A model generated the notes under the pieces. It did not search any database. It worked only from the letters and a program-made list of their open reading frames with translations, and was not told the origin of the DNA. Below are positions 31,137 to 40,695 of a stretch of 64,000 nt of DNA, one piece after another; position 1 is the first letter of the stretch; each line of letters begins with the position of its first letter. The stretch lies in the NCBI GenBank assembly GCA_027487575.1, contig JAIYDJ010000062.1:62001-126000 (forward strand), given 5' to 3'. This stretch comes from Rhodobacter sp. (GTDB taxonomy: Bacteria; Pseudomonadota; Alphaproteobacteria; Rhodobacterales; Rhodobacteraceae). The position numbers and the translations under genes were made by a program.

Positions 31137-32948
31137 TTACTCCTGCCACCAGACCTCGGGCTGAAAGCCCAGCCAGTCACCATAAAGTGGCAATCTTTCA
31201 GGGAAACGCAAGCTCTTGTGATGGGCCAGCCGCGACACGTCGGAGAACCAGATCGGCACGACATAGCGCCCCGAGATCAGCACCCGGTCCAGAGCCTGCA
31301 CGGCAGGCACGAAGTCCTCGCGGGTCTTGGCCGCCAGCATGGTTGCGATCATCGCCTCGGCGGCGGGGGAGTTCATGCCCATCCAGTTGCCCGTGCCGGG
31401 CGTTTCTACCCCGGCCGAACCCCAGTACAGCATCTGTTCGTTGCCCGGCGACAGGGACAGACCCCGGATGTAGTAGGTCATGTCGAAATCATAGGCCTTG
31501 GTGCGTTCGTTGTATTGGGCAGCATCGATGTTGGTCACGCGCACCTCTGCCCCCAGCCGCCGCACCGACTCGGCATAGATGTTCGCCGCGGCAATCAGAT
31601 CGGACGCGCCGTTGACCAGCAGGATTTCAAAGGCAAAGGGCGTGCCGTCGACATTGCGCAGCGTTCCGTCCTCGACGGTCAGCCCCGCTTCCTCCAACAA
31701 GGCAATCGCGGCGCGCAGGTTCTTGCGGTTGGTCTGGGTCCCGTCCGAAACCGGAAGGCTGTACCCGTCGATCGCGCCCGGCAGAAGGCTGTCCTTGAAG
31801 GGGGTCAGCAGATCGAGCACGGCGCCGGTTGCCGGTGTGCCGGGGGTTGCAGCCAGATCGGAGTTCGAAAAATAGCTCTGGATGCGGGGCGTGGTCCCGC
31901 CGTTCAGGGTCGCGTTGATCGCCTCGAAGTCGAACACCTGGATCAGGGCCTGCCGCACCCGCCAGTCTGCGAACATCGGGCGGCGGGTGTTGAACACGAA
32001 CCCTTCGATCCCCGACGGGCGGCCATGCGGGATTTCGGATTTCACGATGTCGCCGGACTGCACGGCGGGAAAATCGAAGTTGGTCAGCCATTTCGCCGGG
32101 TTGGTCTCGCGAAAGCTGGTGATGACACCCGCCTTGAACGCCTCGAACATCACGCCGGGGTCGCCGAAGTAGTCATAGCGGACCTCGTCGAAATTGTGCA
32201 TCCCGCGATTGAACGGCAGATCGCGCCCCCACCAGTCGGGGTTGCGCCGGTAGGTGATGATGCGCCCCGGCTCGACCTGATCCACCACATAGGGACCCGA
32301 GCCCAGCACTGGCGTCAGCGAGGTTTCGGCAAAGACCCGGCCTTCCCAGTCCGACTTCGACAGGATGGGGCGCAGACCGAGGATCAGCGGAAGTTCCCGG
32401 TCGGCCACATTGAAGGTGAACCGCACCGACCGCGGCCCGGTCTGTTCGCTGGACGCGATCTTTTTCCACGCCCCGGCATAGCGCGGCGTGCCTTCGGTCC
32501 CGAGTTTCTCGAAGGACCAGATCACATCCTCGACCGTCACGGGCGAGCCATCCGAGAATCGGGCCTGTTCGCGCAGGGTGAATTCCACGTAAGTCCGGGC
32601 GTCGTCCGTGGTCACCGATTCGGCCAGAAGTCCATAAAGCGAGAAGGGTTCGTCATAGGACCGGACCAAAAGCGTCTCGACCGTCAGGGCGGCCATCCCG
32701 GCGGGGGCAACGCCTTTCAGGATGAACGGGTTCAACGAGTCAAACCCGCCGGCCACGCCGAACACGATGCGCCCCCCCTTGGGGGCATCCGGGTTCGCGT
32801 AGGGCAGGGACACAAAATCGGGTGGAAGGGCAGGGTCGCCATACATAGCTATGCCGTGGGTCGACTCGGCAGACGCCGGGGCGCTTGCCGAAAAAAGCAC
32901 CAGGCAGGCAAAGATCATCCGGATCGATGTGAAAAAAACTGTACCCAT
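31137..32948 (-). CDS. Extracellular solute-binding protein, family 5 (YejA-like peptide/oligopeptide binding)
   Basis: Signal peptide MIFACLVLFSASAPASA; HGIAMYGDPALPPDFVSLPYANPDAPKGGRIVFGVAGGFDSLNPFILKG; C-terminal YVVPIWFSDVSRLAHHKSLRFPERLPLYG. N-terminal start uncertain. Confidence 0.9.
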   Translation of the reverse strand: MGTVFFTSIRMIFACLVLFSASAPASAESTHGIAMYGDPALPPDFVSLPYANPDAPKGGRIVFGVAGGFDSLNPFILKGVAPAGMAALTVETLLVRSYDEPFSLYGLLAESVTTDDARTYVEFTLREQARFSDGSPVTVEDVIWSFEKLGTEGTPRYAGAWKKIASSEQTGPRSVRFTFNVADRELPLILGLRPILSKSDWEGRVFAETSLTPVLGSGPYVVDQVEPGRIITYRRNPDWWGRDLPFNRGMHNFDEVRYDYFGDPGVMFEAFKAGVITSFRETNPAKWLTNFDFPAVQSGDIVKSEIPHGRPSGIEGFVFNTRRPMFADWRVRQALIQVFDFEAINATLNGGTTPRIQSYFSNSDLAATPGTPATGAVLDLLTPFKDSLLPGAIDGYSLPVSDGTQTNRKNLRAAIALLEEAGLTVEDGTLRNVDGTPFAFEILLVNGASDLIAAANIYAESVRRLGAEVRVTNIDAAQYNERTKAYDFDMTYYIRGLSLSPGNEQMLYWGSAGVETPGTGNWMGMNSPAAEAMIATMLAAKTREDFVPAVQALDRVLISGRYVVPIWFSDVSRLAHHKSLRFPERLPLYGDWLGFQPEVWWQE

Positions 32949-33026
32949 TTCGACAACAACCTTCTGTGGCCTGCATTTCTTGGCTGCGACCGTAAGACGG
33001 GTTGTGAACCTTTTCAAACTTTTAAC

Positions 33027-33055
33027 TTGGACTGCGCAAGAAGGCGGCGTATAAG
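33027..33055 (+). promoter_or_regulatory. Candidate promoter TTGGAC-N17-TATAAG
   Basis: TTGGAC at 33027-33032, 17-nt spacer, TATAAG at 33050-33055; about 75 bp upstream of an intrinsic terminator. Confidence 0.6.
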
Positions 33056-33061
33056 AGGGGC

Positions 33062-33136
33062 ACTGCTCGATAGGTTTCTTGCCTGTATGAAACCTGCCTC
33101 ATAACTGAACGCCGGGCTTGTCCCGGCGTTTTTTTT
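33062..33136 (+). ncRNA. Candidate small RNA (~75 nt), unannotated
   Basis: Preceded by the TTGGAC-N17-TATAAG promoter. Internal hairpin AGGTTTC(33072-33078)/GAAACCT(33089-33095). Ends in perfect GC hairpin plus T8. No plausible ORF. Confidence 0.62.
33108..33136 (+). terminator. Intrinsic terminator AACGCCGGG-CTTGT-CCCGGCGTT-TTTTTT
   Basis: 9-bp perfect stem, 5-nt loop, run of 8 T. Confidence 0.9.
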
Positions 33137-33237
33137 GGTGCGCCACGCCGCGCATCGCAACCCCGAATTGCGCTGCTGCATCTGTCCTGTCCCCGTCCGG
33201 CATATTATGATCGTGCCGGAACCAACGGAGGGGCGTC

Positions 33238-34011
33238 ATGAGTCTTGCGGGAAAAACTGCGGTTGTTACGGGATCGAATTCCGGGATCGGTCTGGGCATT
33301 GCGCAGGAACTGGCGCGCGCGGGTGCGAATGTCGTGCTCAACAGCTTTTCCGACCGGCCGGAGGACCACGCGCTGGCAGACCGCATCGCGGCCGAGCATT
33401 CCGTCGCGGTGCGCTACATCGCTGCCGACATGTCGCGCGCGGATCAGTGCCGCGACCTGATCGCGCAGGCCGGAACCTGCGATATTTTGGTGAACAACGC
33501 GGGCGTGCAGCATGTCGCCGCGATCGACGCCTTTCCGACCGAAAAGTGGGACCAGATCATCGCGATCAACCTGTCATCGGCCTTTCACACCACGGCGGCC
33601 GCCCTGCCGGGCATGAAGGCGCGGGGCTGGGGGCGGGTGATCAACATCGCGTCGGCCCATGGCCTGACGGCCAGCCCGTTCAAGTCGGCCTATGTGGCTG
33701 CCAAGCACGGCATCGTCGGGCTGTCCAAGGTGACAGCACTCGAGGTGGCGGGGCAGGGCATCACCTGCAACGCCGTCTGTCCGGGCTATGTGCTGACCCC
33801 GCTGGTCGAAGCGCAGATCCCCGACCAGATGAAGACGCACAACATGACCCGCGACGAGGTGATCAAGAACGTGATGCTGGAACGCCAGCCGTCCCGGCAG
33901 TTTGCAACGGTGGAACAACTGGGTGGCACGGTGGTGTTTCTGTGTTCGGCGGCGGCGGACCAGATCACGGGCACGACGATTTCCGTCGACGGAGGATGGA
34001 CCGCACTGTGA
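33238..34011 (+). CDS. bdhA: 3-hydroxybutyrate dehydrogenase (SDR family)
   Basis: GKTAVVTGSNSGIGLGIAQELARAGANV, DILVNNAGVQHVAAIDAFP, YVAAKHGIVGLSKVTALE, CPGYVLTPLVEAQI. Confidence 0.93.
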   Translation: MSLAGKTAVVTGSNSGIGLGIAQELARAGANVVLNSFSDRPEDHALADRIAAEHSVAVRYIAADMSRADQCRDLIAQAGTCDILVNNAGVQHVAAIDAFPTEKWDQIIAINLSSAFHTTAAALPGMKARGWGRVINIASAHGLTASPFKSAYVAAKHGIVGLSKVTALEVAGQGITCNAVCPGYVLTPLVEAQIPDQMKTHNMTRDEVIKNVMLERQPSRQFATVEQLGGTVVFLCSAAADQITGTTISVDGGWTAL

Positions 34012-35048
34012 GCGGACCGCAGCGGATCAGTCTGGCGCTGCAGGGGGGTGGAGCGCATGGTGCCTTCACCTGGGGCGTGCTGGACCGTCTGCTGCAGGAC
34101 GACGGCCCGGAAATCGTGGCGCTGTCGGGGACTTCGGCCGGGGCGTTGAACGCGGCGGCGCTGAAGGCGGGCATGGTGACGGGCGGGCGGGCGGCGGCGC
34201 GGCGCAGTCTGGACCGGCTTTGGGCGGATGTGGCGCGGCTGGGCGACTTCCGCGCCAACTCCTGGATGACGGCGCTGTTTCCCTTTGCCGCCGACTGGGC
34301 CGAGCTTTGGCAGCAGGCCGTCCCGGTATCCGCCCGGGGCATCGCCGAACAGTTCGCGACACCCTATGCCTTTGGTCCGCTGTGGCAGAACCCGCTGGCC
34401 CGCGTGGTGGCGCGGCTGGATTTCAGCAAGGTCTGCGCCGATCCGGGGCCGCTGATCCACATCTCGGCCACCAATGTCAGGACCGGCAAGATCCGGGTGT
34501 TTTCCGGAACAGAGGTCAGTGCCGACGTCTTGCTGGCTTCGGCCTGCCTGCCTTCGGTGTTCAAGGCGGTGGAACTGACCGATCCTTCGACCGGGGTGCG
34601 CGATGCCTATTGGGATGGCGGCTATTCCGGCAATCCGGCGCTGTTCCCGCTTTACCGGCGCGAACTGCCCGACGACATCGTGATCGTGTCGATCAACCCG
34701 CTGCGGCGCGAGGCGGTGCCGCACACCCCCATCGAAATCCAGAACCGGATTGACGAGATCAGCTTCAACGCCTCGCTGTTGGGGGAACTGCGCGCGGTCA
34801 ATTTCGTGAAACGGCTGATCGCCGAGAGCCGGATTGAGCGGGGGGCGATGAAGGATGTTCTGGTCCATCTGATCAGCGATGATGTTTTGATGAACGAACT
34901 CTCGGGCTCGACAAAACTCACCCCGCTGCCCGGTCTTCTTGCGCGCCTGAAGGCGGCAGGTCAGGCGGCGGCCGACACGTTCCTCGCCAATCATCGCGCT
35001 GATCTGGGACAGCGCAGCAGCGTCGATCTAAACGGCCTCTTTGGCTAG
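34008..35048 (+). CDS. Patatin-like phospholipase family protein
   Basis: GTG start overlapping the bdhA stop; LALQGGGAHGAFTWGVLDRLL (oxyanion hole), GTSAGALNAAAL (GxSxG), DGGYSGNPA (DGG). Confidence 0.92.
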   Translation: MSGPQRISLALQGGGAHGAFTWGVLDRLLQDDGPEIVALSGTSAGALNAAALKAGMVTGGRAAARRSLDRLWADVARLGDFRANSWMTALFPFAADWAELWQQAVPVSARGIAEQFATPYAFGPLWQNPLARVVARLDFSKVCADPGPLIHISATNVRTGKIRVFSGTEVSADVLLASACLPSVFKAVELTDPSTGVRDAYWDGGYSGNPALFPLYRRELPDDIVIVSINPLRREAVPHTPIEIQNRIDEISFNASLLGELRAVNFVKRLIAESRIERGAMKDVLVHLISDDVLMNELSGSTKLTPLPGLLARLKAAGQAAADTFLANHRADLGQRSSVDLNGLFG

Positions 35049-35744
35049 AACCGCCTCTTTCACCGCAACCGGCGCGTCTTTGGCTGTCGGGTAGACCAGC
35101 CCGCCCGAAACCACCATCTTCGCGGCATCGTCCATCGACATGTCGAGCAGGATCACCTCGCTGCGCGGCACGAACACGAGAAAGCCTGACGTGAACGGCG
35201 TCAGTCCGATGAAGACCGAAATGATGTCGTCGCCACCGGGCAGTTTCGCGGCAATTTCGCCGCGCGCTTTTGACGATACGAACCCCAGCGCCCAGACACC
35301 GGGCCGGGGAAACTCGACCAGGCAGGTCTTGTCAAAGCTGGCATCACTTTTGTTGAACATGGTTTCGGCGATCTGTTTGATCCCGGTGTAGATCGACCGG
35401 ATGATCGGCATCCGGTCCACCAGCGATTCCCCCCAGCCGATCATCGACCGCCCGATCAGCCCCTTGGCGGCCCAGCCGATCAGGATGGTGAAGATCAGAA
35501 AGACGACAACCCCCAACCCGCGCACCGGATAGTTCGCCTCGGGCCCGAACCAGTATTCGACCAGCGCCTCGGGTTGGTAGGCAGAGGGGATCAGCGGCAG
35601 GATCCATCCATCGATCCAGCCGATGACGGTCCAGATCAGATAGATCGTCAGGCCGATGGGCAGCACGACGACGAGGCCGGTCAGGAAACTGGACCGAAGC
35701 GCGCCAAAGACGCTTTGGCGGCGGGGATGCAGCGGGTCGGTCAT
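35028..35744 (-). CDS. DUF502 domain-containing membrane protein
   Basis: LTGLVVVLPIGLTIYLIWTVIGWIDG...GLGVVVFLIFTILIGWAAKGLIGRSMIGWGESLVDRMPIIRSIYTGIKQIAETMF. Confidence 0.93.
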   Translation of the reverse strand: MTDPLHPRRQSVFGALRSSFLTGLVVVLPIGLTIYLIWTVIGWIDGWILPLIPSAYQPEALVEYWFGPEANYPVRGLGVVVFLIFTILIGWAAKGLIGRSMIGWGESLVDRMPIIRSIYTGIKQIAETMFNKSDASFDKTCLVEFPRPGVWALGFVSSKARGEIAAKLPGGDDIISVFIGLTPFTSGFLVFVPRSEVILLDMSMDDAAKMVVSGGLVYPTAKDAPVAVKEAVLAKEAV

Positions 35745-35802
35745 CTTGGCCTCCGGGTTGGGGGAAGGCTAGTCAGACGGGCAGGGGGGCACAATGGGCA
35801 AA

Positions 35803-36717
35803 TCAGCCTGCGGCGACCGCGACGGCAATCGCGGCGGCCAGTGCCGCGTTGTTCAGCACCAGTGCGATGTTGGCGGTCAAGGATCGGCCACCGGTCGCCT
35901 CGAACAGCCGTTGCAGCAGGAAGGGCGTCACCGCCTTGGCCGTGATGCCCTGCGCCTGCGCCTCGGCCAGCGCGGCCTCGATGAAAGGGGTGATGTCGGC
36001 GCGGGAGATCTCGGCGTCGTGCGGAATCGGATTGGCAACCAATTGCCCGCCCGCCAACCCAAGGCGCCGCCGCATCAGGTGCGATGCCGCGATTCCTTCC
36101 GCCGTATCCAGCCGCAACGGCGCGCGCAGGCCGGACGACCGCGACCAGAAGGCCGGGAAGTCATCCTGCCCGAACGCGATCACCGGCACGCCGTGGGTTT
36201 CCAGCACTTCCAGCGTCTTGGGCAGGTCGAGAATGGCCTTTGCCCCGGCGGCGACCACCGTCACCGGGGTGCGCGCCAGTTCCAGCAGATCGGCCGAGAT
36301 GTCGAAACTCGTCTCCGCCCCCCGATGCACCCCGCCGATGCCGCCGGTCGCAAAGACCGCGATCCCGGCCAGATCGGCGCAAATCATGGTGGCCGCAACC
36401 GTGGTGGCCCCGGTGCGCCCGGTGGCAAGGCACACCGCCAGATCGGCGCGGCTGAGTTTCATCGCGTCCCGCGCCTGGCCCAGCCGGTCCAGATCGGCAT
36501 CGGACAGGCCGATGTGGATCAGCCCCCCCATCACCGCGATGGTGGCGGGCACCGCACCGGCGGCCCGCACGGCCGCCTCGACGCCGCGGGCGGTGTCCAC
36601 GTTCTGCGGCCAGGGCATTCCGTGCGTGATGATCGTCGATTCCAGCGCGACCACCGGCGCACCGGCGGCTTTGGCGGCGGACACTTCGGGGGACAGTTGC
36701 AGGGGCAGGGTCATCAT
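35803..36717 (-). CDS. psuG: Pseudouridine-5'-phosphate glycosidase
   Basis: ALESTIITHGMPWPQNVDTARGVE, ATTVAATMICADLAGIAVFATGGIGGVHRGAETSFDISADL. Confidence 0.95.
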   Translation of the reverse strand: MMTLPLQLSPEVSAAKAAGAPVVALESTIITHGMPWPQNVDTARGVEAAVRAAGAVPATIAVMGGLIHIGLSDADLDRLGQARDAMKLSRADLAVCLATGRTGATTVAATMICADLAGIAVFATGGIGGVHRGAETSFDISADLLELARTPVTVVAAGAKAILDLPKTLEVLETHGVPVIAFGQDDFPAFWSRSSGLRAPLRLDTAEGIAASHLMRRRLGLAGGQLVANPIPHDAEISRADITPFIEAALAEAQAQGITAKAVTPFLLQRLFEATGGRSLTANIALVLNNAALAAAIAVAVAAG

Positions 36718-37607
36718 GATCCGATCTCTCCGGAAACATAGTCGGCGGCGGCGAGCAGCGCCTGCGACAGGGCGGCAAACCGGGTGGCCCCGCGCTGTTC
36801 GGCGACGATATGCGCGGCCATGAACGTGTCGCCCGCGCCGGTGACACGGGTCACCATGACGGCCGGGGGCATGTCGGTGATCACGCCTGCGCCCGCGGTC
36901 CCTTCGGCGCAGGTGCGGCCCCCGTCGGTGACCAGAACCCGGGCTGCTCCGCGGTCCAGCAATGCCTGCGCGGCGGCGGGCGCATCGGCAAAGCGGGCTT
37001 TGGCAAGCAGACCCGCCTCTTCGAGGTTCACGTACAGCGTGGCGCGCGGGTGGGACAACAGGGGCAGCAGTCTTTCGGCCTTGCCGGGGCTGGCGGGCGC
37101 GACACGCAGGTCCGCGCGTGTGAACAACGGCGAGCGGGCGATCTCGGCCAGCAGGGATTCGGTGAGGTTGCCATCCAGCGCGATCAGCCCTGCGTAGGGC
37201 CTGTCCGCCGCACCAAGCCGTCCGTCCGACAGGGGGCGCAAAATCTTGTCGCCCGCCGCTTCCAGCGAATGGGCATCGGCAATGGCGGCGATCAGGCCGT
37301 TGGCGCCTTCGATGGCCATGTAGCGGTCGGTCGGCAGATCGTCGGACCGGTAGAGGTAAGCCGTGATCAGCCCCATCCGGTCGGCTGCGGCGACAAGGTC
37401 GCTGCCTTCGGCATCGCGGCCGATCGCCGTAAGCAGGGCAGGCCGCAGACCAAACCTTGCCAGCGTCATCGCGATGTTCATCGCCACCCCACCCGGCAGC
37501 CGTGCGATCCGGCCCGGCACATCCGACCCCGCCCGCATCGCGGCAGGAGAGCGGCCGATGATGTCCCACAGGACAGAACCGATGCACAGGATGTCAGGCT
37601 GGATCAT
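36714..37607 (-). CDS. psuK: PfkB-family carbohydrate kinase (probable pseudouridine kinase)
   Basis: LCIGSVLWDIIG, RLPGGVAMNIAMTLARFG, VTRVTGAGDTFMAAHI; overlaps psuG start. Confidence 0.85.
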   Translation of the reverse strand: MIQPDILCIGSVLWDIIGRSPAAMRAGSDVPGRIARLPGGVAMNIAMTLARFGLRPALLTAIGRDAEGSDLVAAADRMGLITAYLYRSDDLPTDRYMAIEGANGLIAAIADAHSLEAAGDKILRPLSDGRLGAADRPYAGLIALDGNLTESLLAEIARSPLFTRADLRVAPASPGKAERLLPLLSHPRATLYVNLEEAGLLAKARFADAPAAAQALLDRGAARVLVTDGGRTCAEGTAGAGVITDMPPAVMVTRVTGAGDTFMAAHIVAEQRGATRFAALSQALLAAADYVSGEIGS

Positions 37608-37749
37608 CCCGCGGTGATGGCAAAGGGGGGCGCGGGATGCAAGGGGGTGCGGACCCCGAGTACAGGGACGACGTCACGTGGCGAACGGGCAGGGACAAGG
37701 GGCGCTGGAAGGCGGATCGGGTGCGCGGCACCGGCGCACCCGCGTTGCA

Positions 37750-38148
37750 TCAGGATTTCGACAGGGCGGTGGCCAGATCGTGGACAGAGGCCTTGACCAG
37801 CGTCTTGGGGAGTTCGCGGACCACGCGTTTTTTCAACTCGGCGTGGTAGAGTTGCCGCATCTGGCCCAGCGAGGTCGGGTCTGCGATGATCACCACCTCG
37901 GCGGGAAGCTTGTGCGCAAGGGCCATGCTGTTGAGCTTGTGCACCAGTTGCGAGATGAAGGTCGCTTCGCCCTGGTCCTTCGGGCTTTGTTCCACCGGAG
38001 CGTTCCCGGCCAGACCTTCGTCATGGGTCAGGCTGTGGGGCGTGACGGTTTCCAGAAGTTCCAGCGAGATCGTCTCGTGGCCGGTGTTCCTGTAAAGGTG
38101 GGCGGACGATCCGTCGGCGACGACGACAAAAGCACTGTTGGCAAGCAT
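37750..38148 (-). CDS. Host attachment family protein (PF10116-like)
   Basis: SAFVVVADGSSAHLYRNTG...FISQLVHKLNSMALAHKLPAEVVIIADPTSLGQMRQLYHAELKKRVVRELPKTLVKASVHDLATAL. Confidence 0.82.
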   Translation of the reverse strand: MLANSAFVVVADGSSAHLYRNTGHETISLELLETVTPHSLTHDEGLAGNAPVEQSPKDQGEATFISQLVHKLNSMALAHKLPAEVVIIADPTSLGQMRQLYHAELKKRVVRELPKTLVKASVHDLATALSKS

Positions 38149-38284
38149 GAGCGGGTCCTTTGCGGTTTGGCGGCTGCGAGAGCGCGCAACAGGGAGAATG
38201 ACCGGCAGGGCGGTTCGGTTCCATGATCTGGATCATCCGGTGGGGCCTGGTGCCTTGTGGGTTGTGCCGGGGGCTGCAGGCGGA

Positions 38285-38340
38285 GTGGGGGTTTCACACC
38301 CCCACACCCCCGTGGGATATTTGTGAGCAGAAAATGAAGG
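38285..38340 (+). repeat. Intergenic hairpin + GGGATATTTG element, copy A
   Basis: GTGGGGGT-TTCAC-ACCCCCAC hairpin followed by ACCCCCGTGGGATATTTGTGAGCAGAAAATGAAGG; shares its core with 51547-51600 (minus strand). Confidence 0.6.
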
Positions 38341-38483
38341 GTTGAAGTGGAAGGGAGGCTGCTGTAAGCGCAGCGCACTTCACAGGTGGGGCTTGGGCGT
38401 AGCGGGGAGAAATCCCGCATCGTCCGCCGGTTGGGGCGCAGGCTCTGAAGACGGCTTCACCGAGGATCAAACCGGAAAAGGAT

Positions 38484-39248
38484 ATGGGCATGGCACTTCC
38501 CGAGTTCACCATGCGTCAGCTTTTGGAAGCTGGCGTTCACTACGGCCACCAGACCGCACGCTGGAACCCCAAGATGGGGGAATACATCTATGGCGACCGG
38601 AACGGGATTCACATCCTCGACCTGACGCAGACCGTCCCGATGCTGGATGCGGCCCTGAAAGTGGTGCGCGACACGGTGGCCAAGGGCGGGCGCATCCTGT
38701 TCGTCGGCACCAAGCGTCAGGCGCAGAAGCCGGTGGCCGAGGCCGCCGAGCGCTGTGCGCAGTTCTATATGAACCACCGCTGGCTAGGCGGCACGCTGAC
38801 CAACTGGAAAACCGTTTCGCAGTCGATCCAGCGGCTGAAGCAGTACGACGAACTGCTGGCCAACGGCGCGGACGGCATGACCAAGAAGGAACGCCTGAAC
38901 ATGGAGCGCGAGCAGGGCAAGCTGCAGGCCTCGCTGGGCGGCATCCGCGAAATGGGCGGCACCCCGGACCTGATCTTCATCATCGATGTGGGCAAGGAAG
39001 ACCTCGCCATCCTTGAAGCGCAGAAGCTGGGCATCCCGGTGGTCGGCGTGGTTGACACCAACTGCAGCCCCAAGGGCGTCGACTACGTGATTCCGGGCAA
39101 CGACGACGCGGCCCGCGCGATCGGCCTTTACTGCGAGTTGGTGGCCCGTGCGGCGCTGGACGGCATGTCGGCGCAGATGGGTGCCGCCGGCATCGACCTT
39201 GGTGCGCTGGACGAAGCCCCCGTCGAAGACGCGCTGGCCGAAGCCTGA
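38484..39248 (+). CDS. rpsB: 30S ribosomal protein S2
   Basis: [43 protein letters not shown]. Start ATG at 38484 or 38490. Confidence 0.97.
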   Translation: MGMALPEFTMRQLLEAGVHYGHQTARWNPKMGEYIYGDRNGIHILDLTQTVPMLDAALKVVRDTVAKGGRILFVGTKRQAQKPVAEAAERCAQFYMNHRWLGGTLTNWKTVSQSIQRLKQYDELLANGADGMTKKERLNMEREQGKLQASLGGIREMGGTPDLIFIIDVGKEDLAILEAQKLGIPVVGVVDTNCSPKGVDYVIPGNDDAARAIGLYCELVARAALDGMSAQMGAAGIDLGALDEAPVEDALAEA

Positions 39249-39330
39249 GCCTTCTGCGGCACGCGCTGTCGCAAGACTGTTACCCGGTGGGGATACGCCC
39301 CGCCGGGACATCTCATTGCAGGAGCAAGAC

Positions 39331-40227
39331 ATGACCGTCACCGCACAGATGGTGAAAGAACTGCGCGAATCGACCGGCGCAGGCATGATGGACGCCAAGA
39401 AGGCCCTGGTCGAAACCGACGGCAACATGGAAGCGGCTGTCGACTGGCTGCGCACCAAGGGGCTGGCCAAGGCGGCCAAGAAGGCCGACCGTGTGGCGGC
39501 AGAGGGTCTGGTCGGCGTGGCTGTAGCTGGCGGGCGCGGCGTTGCGGTAGAGGTCAACTCGGAAACCGACTTTGTCGGGCGCAATGCCGATTTCCAGAAG
39601 CTGGTGCACGAGGTGACCAGGGTCGCCGTGCGCTGCGACGATCTGGAAGCATTGAAAGCCGCAGATCTGGCCGGGCAACCGGTGTCGATCGTGGTTCAGG
39701 AAGCTGTTGCGACGATCGGTGAAAACCTGAACCTGCGCCGGATGGCCTCGGTTTCGGGCGATCATGTGGCGATGTATGTCCACAACTCGGTGGCCGATGG
39801 TCTGGGTCGTATCGGCGTTCTGGTGGCGATTACCGGGGCTGATCACACCTTTGCCAAGCAGGTCGCCATGCACGTCGCCGCCACCAATCCGCTTGCACTT
39901 TCGGAAGCCGACCTTGACCCGGTTGTGGTCGAGCGGGAACTGGCCGTGCAGACCCAGAAGGCGCTGGAAGAAAATGCAGCATCGGCCAAGCCGAAGCCGG
40001 ATGCGGTCATCCAGAACAACGTGATCCCGGGGCGGATGAAGAAGTTCCTCGCCGAGAACACGCTGATGGGCCAGATGTTCGTGATGAACCCGGACGTGAC
40101 GGTTGCACAGGCGGCCAAGGACGCAGGGGTGACGGTCACCGGATTTGTCCGGATGGGCGTCGGCGAAGGCATCGAGAAGGCGACCGAAGATTTTGCGGCA
40201 GAAGTCGCGAAGATGGCACAGGCCTGA
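39331..40227 (+). CDS. tsf: Translation elongation factor Ts
   Basis: [51 protein letters not shown]. Confidence 0.97.
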   Translation: MTVTAQMVKELRESTGAGMMDAKKALVETDGNMEAAVDWLRTKGLAKAAKKADRVAAEGLVGVAVAGGRGVAVEVNSETDFVGRNADFQKLVHEVTRVAVRCDDLEALKAADLAGQPVSIVVQEAVATIGENLNLRRMASVSGDHVAMYVHNSVADGLGRIGVLVAITGADHTFAKQVAMHVAATNPLALSEADLDPVVVERELAVQTQKALEENAASAKPKPDAVIQNNVIPGRMKKFLAENTLMGQMFVMNPDVTVAQAAKDAGVTVTGFVRMGVGEGIEKATEDFAAEVAKMAQA

Positions 40228-40248
40228 TCGGCCTGGACAGAACGACAG

Positions 40249-40276
40249 GGGGCCGGTGGAGACACCGGCCCCTTTT
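40249..40276 (+). terminator. Intrinsic terminator of rpsB-tsf
   Basis: GGGGCCGGTG-GAGA-CACCGGCCCC-TTTT, perfect 10-bp stem. Confidence 0.85.
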
Positions 40277-40448
40277 GCATTGGTGCATAGGCTGTGCGGG
40301 AACCAAGGCCGGCCGCTGCCAGACATTTCGCTCTTGCTGATCGGGTCTGCCGGTGTGGTGCCGGCCGAACTGACCCGATTGCATGGACATTCCGGCGCAT
40401 CAGGGGCCTTGCCCGTGCCTTGTCCGGTCTTGCCCGGCGGGGACAGGC

Positions 40449-40482
40449 AAAAAAACGGCGCGGTCCGGGAGAGACCGCACCG
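40449..40482 (-). terminator. Intrinsic terminator on minus strand
   Basis: Minus strand CGGTGCGGTC-TCTCCCG-GACCGCGCCG-T7 (one G:U-type pair); about 210 nt beyond the luxR-type gene stop. Confidence 0.8.
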
Positions 40483-40695
40483 TCTTGGCGTTTTGCCCGG
40501 GGGCAGGGCAGACGCCGGACCAACAACGGGACACGGAAACACGACCTTACCAAACGTCCTGACCGACCCGAAAACCGGGCGGCGGTGAAGCTGCCATGAC
40601 AAGGACAATACCAACCGGCAACGCCACCTGTTCCGATCAATCCGGAACGCCTTTACTGTTGCCTCAAAGGAAGCCTTGGCAAAGTCCGGGAAACC

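Noticed and set aside
33135-34007. Plus-strand 637-aa ORF (33135-35048) read as a single long protein
   Set aside because: The first part is an out-of-frame shadow of bdhA. The patatin domain starts at the GTG at 34008.
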